Notes under the pieces: generated by a model | What the model was told of the DNA's origin: nothing | The model's database searches: none | The model's input: only the letters and a program-made list of their open reading frames with translations | Shown: positions 12,238 through 23,571 of the stretch, piece after piece | Numbering within the stretch: position 1 is the first letter of the stretch | How the letters are laid out: every line of letters starts with the position of its first letter | Source: Cylicocyclus nassatus | Taxonomy: Eukaryota; Nematoda; Chromadorea; Rhabditida; Strongylidae | Direction: 5' to 3' | Length of the DNA stretch: 64,000 nt | Assembly (NCBI GenBank): GCA_958299035.1 | Contig: CATQJL010000223.1 | Span: forward strand, 72,337,006-72,401,005 | Program-made: the position numbers and the translations under genes

Positions 12238-12660
12238 GCAAATGGCTTTATCCAGGTGCAGATGTCTTCAAAAACAAAAATCGTGGACTATATCGTAAAC
12301 TTTCGCCGTTATAAAAGCTATATTCAATTGTTGTTTGGAGCTGCCAGCTGTTTGGAAATTTTCGAGATGATATCCTGCTTTTATTTGATAATGTACTTAT
12401 ATAGCGACTAACAAATATAGTGGGTTGTCATGATAAAGGCTCCTGTGTACAGGCTTGTTTGCTTAATACACTTAGCTTTCTCAACAAAACTCCCACTTTA
12501 AGGTAGAAGAGAGTTCTAAGATAAGAATACGACTTTTGCTTATCATCAGAGGACTATTCAGCCACCAAGATCTGCAAAAGCTCTCTTAAGCTTTGAGAAA
12601 GTTAATCCCCAATTATGTAGTAAAAAGTAGAAAGGCTGATCTCAACTAGTTTTGATACAC

Positions 12661-12766
12661 GGCAGCTTGGGATTGTCTGGTGTGTGAAAAGTTGGTTTAG
12701 CAAAAAGAGAAATGATAAGATAAGCAGCTTTACTTGCAAACTCCAGCAATTAACCCATCTTTGCAT
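12661..12766 (-). CDS. Possible 5' exon with signal anchor for the sulfotransferase
   Basis: The minus-strand frame from ATG at 12766 reads MQRWVNCWSLQ, then the hydrophobic run VKLLILSFLFLLNQLF, then THQTIPSC before a GTGTAT donor. A short cytosolic tail followed by one transmembrane segment is the expected start of a type II Golgi sulfotransferase. It ends in phase 1; a weak acceptor (GATAAAG) upstream of the 12237 ATG would join in frame. The position just upstream of the TPST exons supports the idea, but the acceptor is poor. Confidence 0.4.
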
Positions 12767-12823
12767 AATAGGTTTTGCAATAAGTTCGCAAATTTTGATT
12801 CCTTTGGTATAATGCGAATATAT

Positions 12824-13793
12824 TAGGTGGGTCACAAAGTTCGTTCGCCAGATTTTCAAAAATTCACAACTTCCTTCCTTCTTGGTGGAATTTATTGAAT
12901 TTATTCCTGTTCAAAAGAGGAAACCTTTCTTTTTACAACAGTACCTTTGGCATAAAACAGCGTGAGAAATTTTGAGAGTTACAAGCAGTTGAATGAAATC
13001 ACTCAAGATCGGCACTTTTCAAGCAGGGTCACGAAAAATTCTGGAAGTATTTTTATTTGATAGAGTAAATTTTGCTCATTACAGTGGTGCCTTTTTCATG
13101 AATTGAAACGATGTAGATAGAGAGTTAGAAATGAAAAAAAGAGAATTTCTTCACTTTTGCAATTTTTGAGCATGCTCAAAAAAGCTTGAAAACGTCACAG
13201 AAAATGCGAAAAAGTCAAAAACATGGGTTTTGTGACCTTTTCTTTCTAACTGAGCGAAAATCGTGCCAATCGGGAGCAATTTTCATTTTCGCGATTTATT
13301 CGGATTTTCGGGTCTGCGTTTTTCATGAAAATTAAAATTGCTCCCGATTGACACGATTTTCACTCAGCTAGAAAGGGAAGGTCACAAAACCTATGTTTAT
13401 GACTTTTTCGCATTTTCTGTGACGTTTTCAAGCTTTTTTGAGCATGCTCAAAAATTGCAAAAATGAAGAAATTCTCTTTATTCATTTCTAACTCTTGATC
13501 TACATCGTTTTAATTCATGAAAAAGGCACCACTGTAATGAGCAAAATTTACTCTATCAAATAAAAATACTTCCAGAATTTTTCGTGACCCTGCTTGAAAA
13601 GTGCCGATCTTGAGTGATTTCATTCAACTGCTTGTAACTCTCAAAATTTCTCACGCTGTTTTATGCCAAAGGTACTGTTGTAAAAAGAAAGGTTTCCTCT
13701 TTTGAACAGGAATAAATTCAATAAATTCCACCAAGAAGGAAGGAAGTTGTGAATTTTTGAAAATCTGGCGAACGAACTTTGTGACCCACCTAA
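12824..13793. mobile_element. Long palindromic MITE (about 970 bp)
   Basis: The left end ATTAGGTGGGTCACAAAGTT is mirrored by AACTTTGTGACCCACCTAAT at the right end. The arms stay complementary almost to the centre near 13310 (for example GGCACTTTTCAAGCAGGGTC near 13013 versus its complement near 13590). There is no coding content. The ends sit in TA-rich flanks, compatible with a Tc1/mariner-type non-autonomous element. Confidence 0.9.
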
Positions 13794-14975
13794 TATTTCC
13801 AAAAGATCTCTCCTGCTCTGTCGTAATCACTGTTTCGGTAAATCAAATCGGTGGAATTTTGGAGTTTTCAACTTGGAAATCTGACAAAGTAAAATTTACC
13901 GTTTTCAACAGCTATAATTAACCTTAGAACGGGCTTAATTCTTATCAAACAACTCCAAAAATTTGTAGCGTGAACGGAGACAATGCTATAGCTTATAAAG
14001 CCTGCCCAGTAGTGCCCAAATTTTGAGAATATACTTTCAAGTTTGCATGTAGGTCTCATTTTTAATGTTTCTTCAAAGTCGACTTTGAGCAACTGAATGC
14101 TTTCCTAACAAAAATACCCACAGACTTTTTCGATTGGCAGAAGGTTGATATGCGGTTGCAAAAATATTGAGTTTATAAGTTAGTACGTACCGAAAAAAAT
14201 TAGAGTTGAGGGAGTACAAAGTAAAGAATTAACAAGTTGATCCTGTTGTCACGTTTGTTAAAATGAAATTTACCATTGGTAAACGGAAAAGTTGAATGTA
14301 GAAAAAAAGTCCAAATTTGATTTTTTGCCTCTTTGGATTTCTGTTTCAAATTTAGGATTTTTTCTAAATCCTTCGAAAAATCAGGATGTTAAAAGTATGC
14401 TTATAAAGTGGTCTTAGATTCTTCAAAATGTTGATACTTTGCCAGGTATGAAGCAAAGTATTTTGAAAAAAAACTGAAACAAAAAATGCACAAACTTTTT
14501 AGACAACCCAATAATTTTCTAATTTGCGAACTGAAAACTTCTGAAAGCTTTCCGGAGATTGAGGGCCGCAAAAAGACGCGCCTATATAGGTTCATCAAAT
14601 GATTTGCTTCGAACTCCATATATTCAAAGTCCGATTTTTGATTTTGAAGTAGAAGTGCAAACAAGGAGCAAGACTGGTCGACCAACAACCACGGAAAAAA
14701 CTTTTAAAACTGGTTTTTGGGCCTTCACGATCACTCAAGCCAGAACCGCAACTTAAAACACAACACTTTCATTTGAGAGGCATCTATTTACGGCTAGGCC
14801 GAATAGAGTATTATTATTGACGATTGCGATCAATGGCAGCGGATATTTGGCATATGGTCGCTATACATGTCAGTTAGTAGTTTACCACATAGAAGAATAT
14901 AATGTGAAAAATATATTTTTTGTTCTTCTGTAACTCTAGTCATTAATGGCATTAATGTGGAGATGATTCCAACAT
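13794..14975. other. Unassigned AT-rich stretch
   Basis: Short open frames occur on both strands (13868-14092 minus, 14401-14688 minus, 14559-14756 plus) without splice partners or recognisable motifs. A short mirrored run of AAATCC-like motifs lies at 14330-14375. Confidence 0.35.
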
Positions 14976-15558
14976 TTAAAAGGCTAAGCTGTAAAAGTTG
15001 AATTCAGCGAGAAGCATCAGCGACGAACTACTCTGCTCACCTTTCCTTGATATTGATGGCAATCAGCAATATAGCAATCACAGCAAGAATAAGTGATGTC
15101 AATGGCCAAAACATATCAGGACCAACCTTTGAGCCTGAGTTTTGACAATAATCCTCATAATGCTGTCAAATCCCACCTCTTGTGGCTGGTGTTGGCCAGT
15201 ATTGTTTGCACAATCGCATGAAAATAGTTGCCTTGCTCGTGATTTTGGAAAAAAGTATTTGAGAGATTTTTGTGCAAGTTGAATGATGTACTAAAATATA
15301 ACATGCATAAGTGAAGATATCCATAAACATTTTTACCTGTTTGTTTTAGTCTCATGCAATTCAATAGTGTGGTCATTCATTGGTTACATAAATTTGCGTT
15401 GACATTGAAATTACTGGCGCTTCATTTGCATACGGTTCAGAGCAAACAGCCCTATAAATAGAATTTTGAATAAAATTATTTATAGAGTGATACCTTTGTG
15501 TCAAAGAAGGAACAAGAAAGCAGTGCGTTTGTGATAAAGTCGGTGTCAAGTAAAGCAT
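14976..15558 (-). CDS. Small single-pass membrane protein (four exons, 87 aa)
   Basis: Exons, in order of translation: 15558-15494 (donor CAAAG|GTATCA), 15451-15388 (acceptor TTTATAG, donor TAT|GTAACC), 15162-15041 (acceptor TTTGACAG, donor AAAG|GTGAGC), 14988-14976 (acceptor TTTTACAG, stop TAA). All phases agree and total 264 nt. The product has a short ectodomain with cysteines (AVCSEPYANEAPV, HYEDYCQNSG), one membrane segment (WPLTSLILAVIAILLIAI) and a very short tail NIKESLAF, so a type I-like single-pass protein. Methionine at 15558 may be an internal residue, with further exons upstream beyond the retroelement fragment at 15601. The family is not recognised. Confidence 0.6.
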
Positions 15559-15600
15559 TATTGTTCTTGAAGGAAAAGGAATTTAGGAAAAAGGAAAGGA

Positions 15601-16297
15601 ATGTACTCAAATGTTACGAAAGCTAAAGGAAACGATTATCAAATAGAAGATATACTATATATGATAGACTCTCTTCTCGATAATAGTTATCTTAGTTTCG
15701 CAGGTATGGTAGACAAGCAGGAGAGAGGCATTCCACAAGGGGCTTCATGCAGTCCTCACATGGCTGATTTAACTCTATCATATATGGAATATGAATTTAT
15801 CAAAAGAATGAAAGCAAACAATAATGCGAGGAACTTACATAGATTCAACAACATATACAGATACATTGATGATATATTACATATCTCCGAATACGCCACC
15901 GATTTCGAACGGTCCTTGATGGACATTTTACACAACGAGCTTATCATAGAAAAAACTAACACGAAGGAAGATGAAACAAGCTTTCTAGACATGAGCACAA
16001 AAGTAACAAACAGTAACATAGCATTCGCATTATATAACAAAACATATCCAATCTGGCAATCAAATGTACCCAGATATATCATTACCAACACTTTTAAAAC
16101 CGAAACAAATATATAGAAATTGTTCAGATTACATCACTTTCAAAAACAGACTTTTGCAACTGGCAAGACTTTCCAAGAAAAATGGATGGGAAGAAAGAAT
16201 ACTAATCAGGACCTTATGTCATACTTTGAGGGATAACCCTTACATATTTCGTAAATATGGCTTTGATGTAGCTGTACACCTTTTGTTCATGAAATAA
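15601..16297 (+). pseudogene. Reverse transcriptase fragment of a retroelement
   Basis: The frame 15601-16116 carries reverse-transcriptase motifs in order: ERGIPQGASCSPHMADL (motif B), IYRYIDDILHI (motif C with the YIDD catalytic pair) and TSFLDM (motif D region). Similarity then continues in another frame (16064-16297, PTLLKPKQIYRNCSDYITF...), so there is a frameshift near 16060-16075. The N-terminal fingers region and any endonuclease are missing. The motif style (GIP-G...ADL, FLD after YIDD) resembles Penelope-type and related reverse transcriptases more than LINE or LTR enzymes, but the clade is uncertain. It differs clearly from the element at 62206-64000. Confidence 0.75.
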
Positions 16298-16607
16298 GGG
16301 AACTCTGGGTGACATGATTTCAATTCACAAAATATCATTCATATACGCTAGACTCAGTGTAACAGAATTTTTAGTTGGATAATTACACTGGGAAATTAAT
16401 TTAAGGTTCAAACTTTTGTAGGAATAATCTCCATAATGCTCATAGTCAAGCTTAAATACCCTTCACGAATGCAGCAGCATGCACTAAGAACATAGGCCTG
16501 GGAAGCCTTAGAGTCCAGTGAATTTTTCAATATTTGATCTCACCATTAGGCTGTACGCGCCCGCGCGCCAGAATAATTAGGTCGCATTCAAACCAGGCAC
16601 ATATATA

Positions 16608-17285
16608 TACAGTGTGTCCCAAAAAAATGTATCGAACGTTTGATCGTTAATATCTCTCTTCCTAAGAAGTCTTTTGCCTTGCTTCAAGCACCGTTTTGTA
16701 GAGCTGGCTTCAAATTAGATTTCCATCATAGAACGAATCACGAATCTTTCTTCATTACTGTAGGATTACGGTAGAAACTTGAAACATATGGTGTCAACGT
16801 GGAAAAAGCTGCCGTTTCAAAATTTTTCAAAAAATTGTGAAAACATGTGTATTGGGGTTTTTATGGACGCTGAGTTCAATACTCAACTATTCTCAAAATT
16901 CGAAGCTTTCTAAACGGTGTAACCGCACATTTTAGGAACCTTGAAAAAATGGCCGCTACCCCCTACTGGCATAACTCTTCAATAAGACATCATAATAAGT
17001 TGAGAACTTTACAGTTATAATCAGCAACTCTAATTAGCCTAGTGTAAAAGCTTTCAAGCTGTTTTGTTTCCTTTCTGAGGCAAAATATGGCCTTTCATTG
17101 CTTAAAACCCTCTTTGAAGTTTCTACCGTAATCCTATAGTAATGAAGAGAAATGAGTGATTCGTTCTATAATGCAAATCCAAGTTGAAGCCATTTCTGCA
17201 GATTGGTACCTGAAGCAAGAGAAAAGACTGCTTTAGAAGAGAGATATTAACGATCAAACGTTCGATACATTTTTTTGGAACACCC

Positions 17286-17290
<5 letters not shown>
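16608..17290. mobile_element. Palindromic MITE, GTGTCCCAAAA family, copy 1
   Basis: Left end CAGTGTGTCCCAAAAAAATG with TATCGAACGTTTGATCGTTA inside; right end is the mirror (CGTTCGATACATTTTTTTGG then AACACCCTATATA). A second copy with cognate internal sequence is at 37510-38192. The element sits in TA-rich flanks, which fits a Tc1/mariner-like insertion. Confidence 0.85.

Positions 17291-17316
<26 letters not shown>
17283..17316. repeat. TA microsatellite
   Basis: Run of TATATA with one interruption, directly next to the MITE end. Confidence 0.9.
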
Positions 17317-17582
17317 CTGAGTAGATGGCGAGACCTCATTTCATTTGCACATAGTTTATCCGCATTCCTGCTGTTATCCATGTTTTTTGTTTCACTTGCA
17401 TTTAACTAACTCCTTTCGGCTCTCTAATAGCACTAAAATATATGCTTTCACGAACTTTTGCGCTTTCCTGGGAACTACTGAAGAGGGCCTCCAGGAAAGC
17501 TACTCTACCGGTATAGTTCTAAGGCCCGAAACCGCTTGAGTGTAAATTTCTTCTCAATTTGATCTTTCAGAACTCAAATATA

Positions 17583-19238
17583 CAGTGACCGCCAAAAAGT
17601 TGCGGACAAACCCCTCTCCCTTTTTCATCGCTCTTTTTCAGAGGGAAAACAAGGATGAAAAAATGTAATAATTGCATGATGTGATAGAGCTCTTCAAGAT
17701 ATACAATCTACACTTTGAGTTTTCTGAGAAACATGTGTTCTAAAAATTTTAAGAACCTTTTTCTAAAAAAAGTCCGAAAATGGCCGCGTCACAATGTCGC
17801 GGACAATAATTCTTCGAACGCAAAAATTTTCTTTTGAGTCCTATTTTGAAGCGGAAACACAAGTTATCCGGATGGGCAAGCATACTACTATACAGAGTTC
17901 GTCAAGAACTACACACTGGTTACGGTTGCTTCCCCAGAAAACGCAAGCTTGAGTTTTATTTTAGTTTTTTCAAAAAACAACTTCTAATTTCCTGTATCAA
18001 GCCAAATTTTTTCACACGGAAACCTGTTCAAGACATCCCAACAAAGCCTTCTGGATAAAATAGATGCTCTTTGCCATCCTCTATGCATCGGACGTGTGCT
18101 GATGAGTTTCTTGGCTGAAAATGGCCCTTGGCAGTGCTTGCACATGACCCCACCTGCACCTCACCATTGACTGTACCGCTTTGCAGGCTTGTAACTCGGC
18201 CTGCAGTCAATATTTGAGCCTGCAATTAGGCTCGTTCGAAAGAACGAGACTTCCTCTACACGATAGTATGCAAATAAGTTCAGTTTGAGCAATCTCAGAG
18301 ATTTGGCGGATAGGGTGGTAGAGGGCAGCTTCAGTTGTAGTCTCAGCACTTTTCCGCTAAAGATCAAGAGAGCTCCTTTCGCTACCAATTTCATCCTGGA
18401 AGTTCAAAACTGTCAATTTCCTTGTAATAAATCTATTTCGAAGCTGCAAGACCATTCTGGTGTACATAAGAGCTTTCACTCCAATCATCTCTAAGGCTGC
18501 ACTTTTTCACCCCATCCGCCAAATCTCTGAAATTTTTCAAACTCAACTCATTTGCATATCATCGTGTCCAGGAACTCACGCTCTTTCGAATGAGCCTAAT
18601 TGCAGGCTCAAATATTGACTGCAGGCCGAGTTACAAGCCTGCAAAGCGGTACAGTCAATGGTGAGGTGCAGGTGGGGTCATGTGCAAGCACTGCCAAGGG
18701 CCATTTTCAGCCAAGAAACTCATCAGCACACGTCCGATGCATAGAGGATGGCAAAGAGCATCTATTTTATCCAGAAGGCTTTGTTGGGATGTCTTGAACA
18801 GGTTTCCGTGTGAAGAAATTTGGCTTGATACAGGAAATTAGAAGTTGTTTTTTGAAAAAACTAAAATAAAACTCAAGCTTGCGTTTTCTGGGGAAGCAAC
18901 CGTAACCAGTGTGTAGTTCTTGACGAACTCTGTATAGTAGTATGCTTGCCCATCCGGATAACTTGTGTTTCCGCTTCAAAATAGGACTCAAAAGAAAATT
19001 TTTGCGTTCGAAGAATTATTGTCCGCGACATTGTGACGCGGCCATTTTCGGACTTTTTTTAGAAAAAGGTTCTTAAAATTTTTAGAACACATGTTTCTCA
19101 GAAAACTCAAAGTGTAGATTGTATATCTTGAAGAGCTCTATCACATCATGCAATTATTACATTTTTTCATCCTTGTTTTCTCTCTGAAAAAGATGAAAAA
19201 GGGAGGGAGGCTTGTCCGCAACTTTTTGGCGGTCACTG
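17583..19238. mobile_element. 1.66 kb near-perfect palindromic element with TA duplication
   Basis: Starts CAGTGACCGCCAAAAAGTTG and ends with the exact complement CAACTTTTTGGCGGTCACTG, flanked on both sides by TA. The arms are almost identical over about 650 bp: predicted peptides read from the outer and inner parts of one arm (17834-18058 plus, 18028-18225 minus) recur unchanged in the other arm on the opposite strand (18991-18767 minus, 18600-18797 plus). The centre (about 18270-18560) is also partly mirrored. Ends and TA duplication indicate a Tc1/mariner-type non-autonomous element. The matching open frames are a consequence of symmetry, not genes. Confidence 0.92.
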
Positions 19239-20157
19239 TAGATGTAAGAAACTAGTCTCAGTTCATTTACTCTCTTTCTCCTCTTTGAGGCTTTTTAGTG
19301 CTTGCTCCCTTCTTGTATGTGATTATTCATCACATCCGCGGCTTCTGCTTACAATACTTGAAACGTTGTCACTGAATTTTCGCTCAAAATATACATATGG
19401 TACTGCACAGCTGACTCAAATAATGACACAACCAATCAAGGGGTTTTCTTTTTTAGATGGCTCTTGGCGCTATCGCTTGAAACGATGCCCGCATGTATCT
19501 AACATCTTCCAACATTTTTAAAACAAATAAACAAAAGGTTTATAGCATAAGTGAGAACATTTCTAATGTGGTTAAAGCAGAAGAGTAAACAGCTTTAAAC
19601 GACGTAGGCAGACTAGCGCTATTCCAGAGTTATTCTTACATAAATCAAACGCCAAATTTCGCAAATCAGCGCATAAAACTATCTATAAAACTTTACTTTG
19701 CAACCACCCTTAACTTATCGAACGCACATCATGACCTGTAGAAGCAACACGACGCCACTAAGTTTTTGAGCTTTTAAGTCTCAACTGCGGTGAAGTGGCG
19801 GAAACTTTTAGCGTCTTGACCAATTCGCTTTGGATTTGTATTCACAGCGCAAAGGAAACCGCAACCTGAATTGACGCTCATGCCCTGGTTTGGCACCCGC
19901 AGAACAAAGTCACATACCTAGACGGCACGGAGCCACCAGGGTAGCTCGCATGTCCCCCCGCCCAGGGAAAAGACTATCAACTGCAGAAATTTCTGTTGTT
20001 CAGTCTCAGTTTTTGGTCCATTTCAAACCTTCTTTTTGAAAGGAGCAATAGCTTGCTCCGTTTTAAGCTTTCACAAGATTGGAGCCCGTATTCGGATTCA
20101 GCAAGATAAAAAAGTTTCAAAATGCACCAGAATTTGAAACGAACCGAATGAGACGCT
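19239..20157. other. Unassigned stretch with a GC-rich block
   Basis: No gene assembled. The block 19720-19975 has higher GC and a possible minus-strand donor (CTAG|GTATGTGAC near 19919). It could be the 5' part of a retroelement or a host exon; I cannot decide from sequence alone. Confidence 0.3.
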
Positions 20158-20622
20158 GGGAAGGCAGCATCCAGGCAAATTTGGACATACGCGTGATCTC
20201 CTGCGGAAAGTAATCTTGGGCCCCTAGCTAAAACACTGCCGAACGGCAGTCCAGATGATGCACTCGCGTCTGAGATATTCATCTCTGAACCAAACGCTGT
20301 ACATATTGAAGGCAGTGCCACTTCAAAATTTCGCTTTCTTTTTTGTGATTCTGGGGCCTTTCCGTGACTGTGAATGAAGTTCAAACTGTCCAAAACCATT
20401 TTTTTTTTGAAATCGATTACTGGGGATCTTGTTTTCAGGGCACGCACGAATTTCGGATTGTTCATCCCCCTCGGCTTTTCAGCGAGGAGGAGCTCCCATA
20501 TCTCCTTTCAAAGGCCACATCAAAAGATCGGACCAACGCAGATCGGATACGCCTCGGGCCCGCTTGACAACTATACGCTAATCTGAATGGGGTGGATTTT
20601 GGGTGGACGCTGCCTTTAAGGG
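20158..20622. mobile_element. Truncated copies of the GGCAGCGTCCA fold-back family
   Basis: 20160-20290 matches the left arm of the 31381-31750 element (GGCAGCATCCAGGCAAATTT, then GAAAGTAATCTTGGG, then CGGCAGTCCAGATGATGCAC). The end GGACGCTGCCTTTAAGGG near 20605-20622 is a family right end. The part between is diverged, so this may be two partial insertions. Confidence 0.6.
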
Positions 20623-20757
20623 AAGACTTGCATCATGCTCGCATGGCTTCATACCATGACCTCAGTTTCGCGTGTGTCCTCATCGAAAGCATGTATTCAT
20701 TCATTCTAACGATAAGATTAGGAGTCGCGAGACTGCTTGTCATTTATCTCGTCCAGG

Positions 20758-20763
20758 TTTATT
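20758..20763 (-). terminator. Poly(A) signal of the 20915-21704 gene
   Basis: TTTATT on the plus strand gives AATAAA on the minus strand, about 155 nt downstream of the stop codon. Confidence 0.5.
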
Positions 20764-20914
20764 CACCCTTTGAAACAGGAAACAACAGACTCAAACATGT
20801 TAAGACAATGTCCGCGATGCGGTAACCTAGCCGTAGAATAGATGATAATTTTTCTAGTAGTCGGTTGATGCAATGCTAAGGTCGGTTTGGAGATGACACT
20901 TCAGCCGCGACGAA

Positions 20915-21704
20915 TTATTTGCGCTGCTGCTTGAGCGTTGTCTTAGTTGAAGCCTCGAAATTCACTTCCCACGTAATATCCCAAGTGTCCAGATCTACCT
21001 GGCCGTTGCCTTTGAATAGAAATATCATCACGCTTCCTTTTGAACTGTAAAGTGCTGTAATGAGCTATAGTAATACGCACGAGACCACTTACATGATCTT
21101 ATATGTTAGAAATTCGTAGCTTAATAGAAGAAACAATGAGAACTTTGATAAAATCTTAGTACAGGCCTCTAAATAATCAATAGGAAACTTTGGGGTGGTT
21201 TGTTTACCGCAAACGTTGCCCTCTCCTGCAGCGATTCATTCACATCTTCAGCTGAGTTGCTTGGTCCCACGTAACGTGATGCCTATAGGAATCTCACAAG
21301 GAGATAAACAGAAATCAAAGTTGCTTCCAGCAAGCTTAAATAGATGCAGCTAGACGCTGATTCCAAATCTACTTTTTCAACTTGCCAAGCGCTGTTATAA
21401 ACGAAGGCGAAGTGTAAATATGGGCATTTAAATTTGTATTTGCCTTAATGCTAGGTCAAGGCATGCATGTAGGTAGCTAAATAGAGACCATTCCTAAAAT
21501 TAAGCTAAAGAAAACATTCAAGTGTATATTTTGTCACTTAGTATGTACGATTTTCCAATAATAAACCTGTTCAAAACTCTGTTCACAAAGGTTCTCAGCA
21601 GAGAGGTATGAAGTCAGCGTTCCATATGCATTTTTGGTATGCAGCTTGTTTGACTGCATTTCATTCTTCCGTTCTCCTGTTGATACTGCGCCTACAGCGG
21701 TCAT
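20915..21704 (-). CDS. Four-exon gene, unknown protein (140 aa)
   Basis: Exons, in order of translation: 21704-21578 (ATG at 21704-21702), 21443-21373, 21282-21208 (acceptor TTCCTATAG, donor TTTGCG|GTAAAC), 21064-20915 (acceptor TTACTATAG, stop TAA). Phases agree throughout (423 nt). Segments include MTAVGAVSTGERKNEMQSNK, CPYLHFAFVYNSAWQVEK, ASRYVGPSNSAEDVNESLQE, and a last exon SVMIFLFKGNGQVDLDTWDI... ending in a basic tail KTTLKQQRK. The alternating hydrophobic pattern of the last exon suggests beta strands. No signal peptide or membrane segment is evident, so a soluble intracellular protein is likely. The first junction (CAGA|GTTTTG to CATTAAG) has weak sites; an alternative donor CAG|GTTTAT would not keep phase. 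I do not recognise the family. Confidence 0.6.
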
Positions 21705-23571
21705 CCAAAACTAACAGTCTAGTGGCAATGCTAACAGAAGAGTATACCAACATGCACTGGTGATAAAAAGAAGATTTGCCCTCTCATTCCTTGAGTTTTA
21801 TATAACCCAGGAGCGCTTTTTTCTTGATTGTTACGGTCATACATCACTATTATGGAATTTAAAATTTGTGAAACCGCATTATCCACCAAAATCAATAATG
21901 CTTGAACGTAATCATAAAAAACAGCAAAAGACGCACCTATTCTTCCCATTCTAACAATTTTCAGGTTTCTTTTCTCTTTATACTAAGGTGCATGATGTCT
22001 CTTACGGCATAGGTTTGTTCGGAGCAACGAAACAAGCACCAAAAAATCGGATGATAATTTGAAGCACCAAATTGTAAGATATTCGAATCTCTGCACCGCA
22101 CAAGTTTCAAAGAGATTAGCCGTTTTATAGTGGCAAACGCGGAGACAAGCACAAAAGCAGTTACTGACTGTGAAAGCTTTGCCGGCCTATATGGTGTCCA
22201 GGCAATTCTGTGACGTTAATTTCACATAATTTACAGCATACGAATTATCACATAGCGAATGCACTTACCAGCAAAGACAGAACGTTTGCAGTTGCTAAAA
22301 TTTAGTGTATAATACATACTTCCGAAAAGAGTTAGCGACGTGTGAACTGTTTTTCCCATGGCTACCATTCATGAACACCAATTCAGCACACCATTCAAAA
22401 GTATCGCAAGTTGAGCAAGTCGTTGTATCATGCAAATTTTGCCGTGTGGAGGAAGCCAAACCAGTAGTCTAGAATACAGACTCACAGAAGAAAAGAAAAG
22501 AGAAAATATGGTTTTTGTCCTCCCTCTCAGGCTTTTTCTGCATCGTTGTTAATAAAGCAGTTCTCATCTTATCCTGAGTTAAACAAAAGACGCATGTTGT
22601 AGACTTCAGCTAGCTAATTGTGAAAGTGAAAAGCTTTGCCAGTTGAGATCAAATACGAATGCGTATATCAATAACGATTCAACGAAAAAGAATTTTCAAG
22701 TTTTTCAACTGAAACTACCTAAAAATCTGTGCACAACCATAGATTAACGTGGAGTGGCATCCGCGTACGATACACGATTAGTAATATTTTTGATAGAGAA
22801 AGAGATTGTGAAACACTCAGTAGTTTATTGCATTCTAAAGCCCTGCAAGTGGCCCCGAATAATGTTTTGTTTGCGCTTGACGTTTCCAAACTGTTACGAT
22901 GAAATAAAAGTTTCGATAGGTAGTAGGTGGAGAGGGGTGATACATTTATTCTTTTACGAGTACAACAAGGACCCGTTTTTCTCTAAACTCGACCGGCCTG
23001 AACACACCAAAAAATTTTACGACCAAAGGATTCTCTATCGTACTGTTCTTCATCGAAAAAATGTGTGGAAGAATAACCATTTTGCAAGGACGGATGATAC
23101 AGTCGAGCTGCTCGCCTTAAAATGAAAATTGTTTCTTGTACTTGTGAAATTAGGGTACTCCGTAAGTATGAGGTTGTGAAAGATTGTCGCTTGTATGCAT
23201 GAACTCCTGCAACAAGGGGAGTTGGTCCTGATTGAAAAGCAGCAGCGGCGTTCGCCCGCGGCCCTTCCATAACGGGAAAAGCCACCCTCTCATCACAGGG
23301 ATGTAAGTGACATAATCGAAAGCAGGGTACTCAATCCTTGGATATTAAAGTCCACTTCTTTGTGAAAGCAACCTCGACGAGCACTTTGTTTACACACATG
23401 ATGGCTTTGCACTCTTACAGCGAAGCGATTGCACAGAGAAACAAATATATTAAGAATGATAGCTACATTCAACAGAGCCTAGAAGCGCACTATCGTTCCG
23501 TTGCGCACAAGTTCTTCAGAAGCGTGAGACAGCGCTAAAGTTAACCGAAATAAATACTGGATACCTGGATA
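21705..23571. other. Unassigned stretch with a 123-codon ORF
   Basis: An open frame at 22754-23125 (plus) encodes a basic, aromatic-rich sequence (RWRGVIHLFFYEYNKDPFF, FYDQRILYRTVLHRKNVW); the minus strand of the same region is also open (22983-23285). Neither has splice support or a recognised domain. 21731-22152 carries two minus-strand frames of similar quality and a TATAAAA-like motif near 22125. None can be called a gene. Confidence 0.3.

Noticed and set aside
17834..18991. Identical predicted peptides on opposite strands (17834-18058 and 18767-18991; 18028-18225 and 18600-18797)
   Set aside because: They arise from the mirror symmetry of the palindrome and have no splice or domain support.
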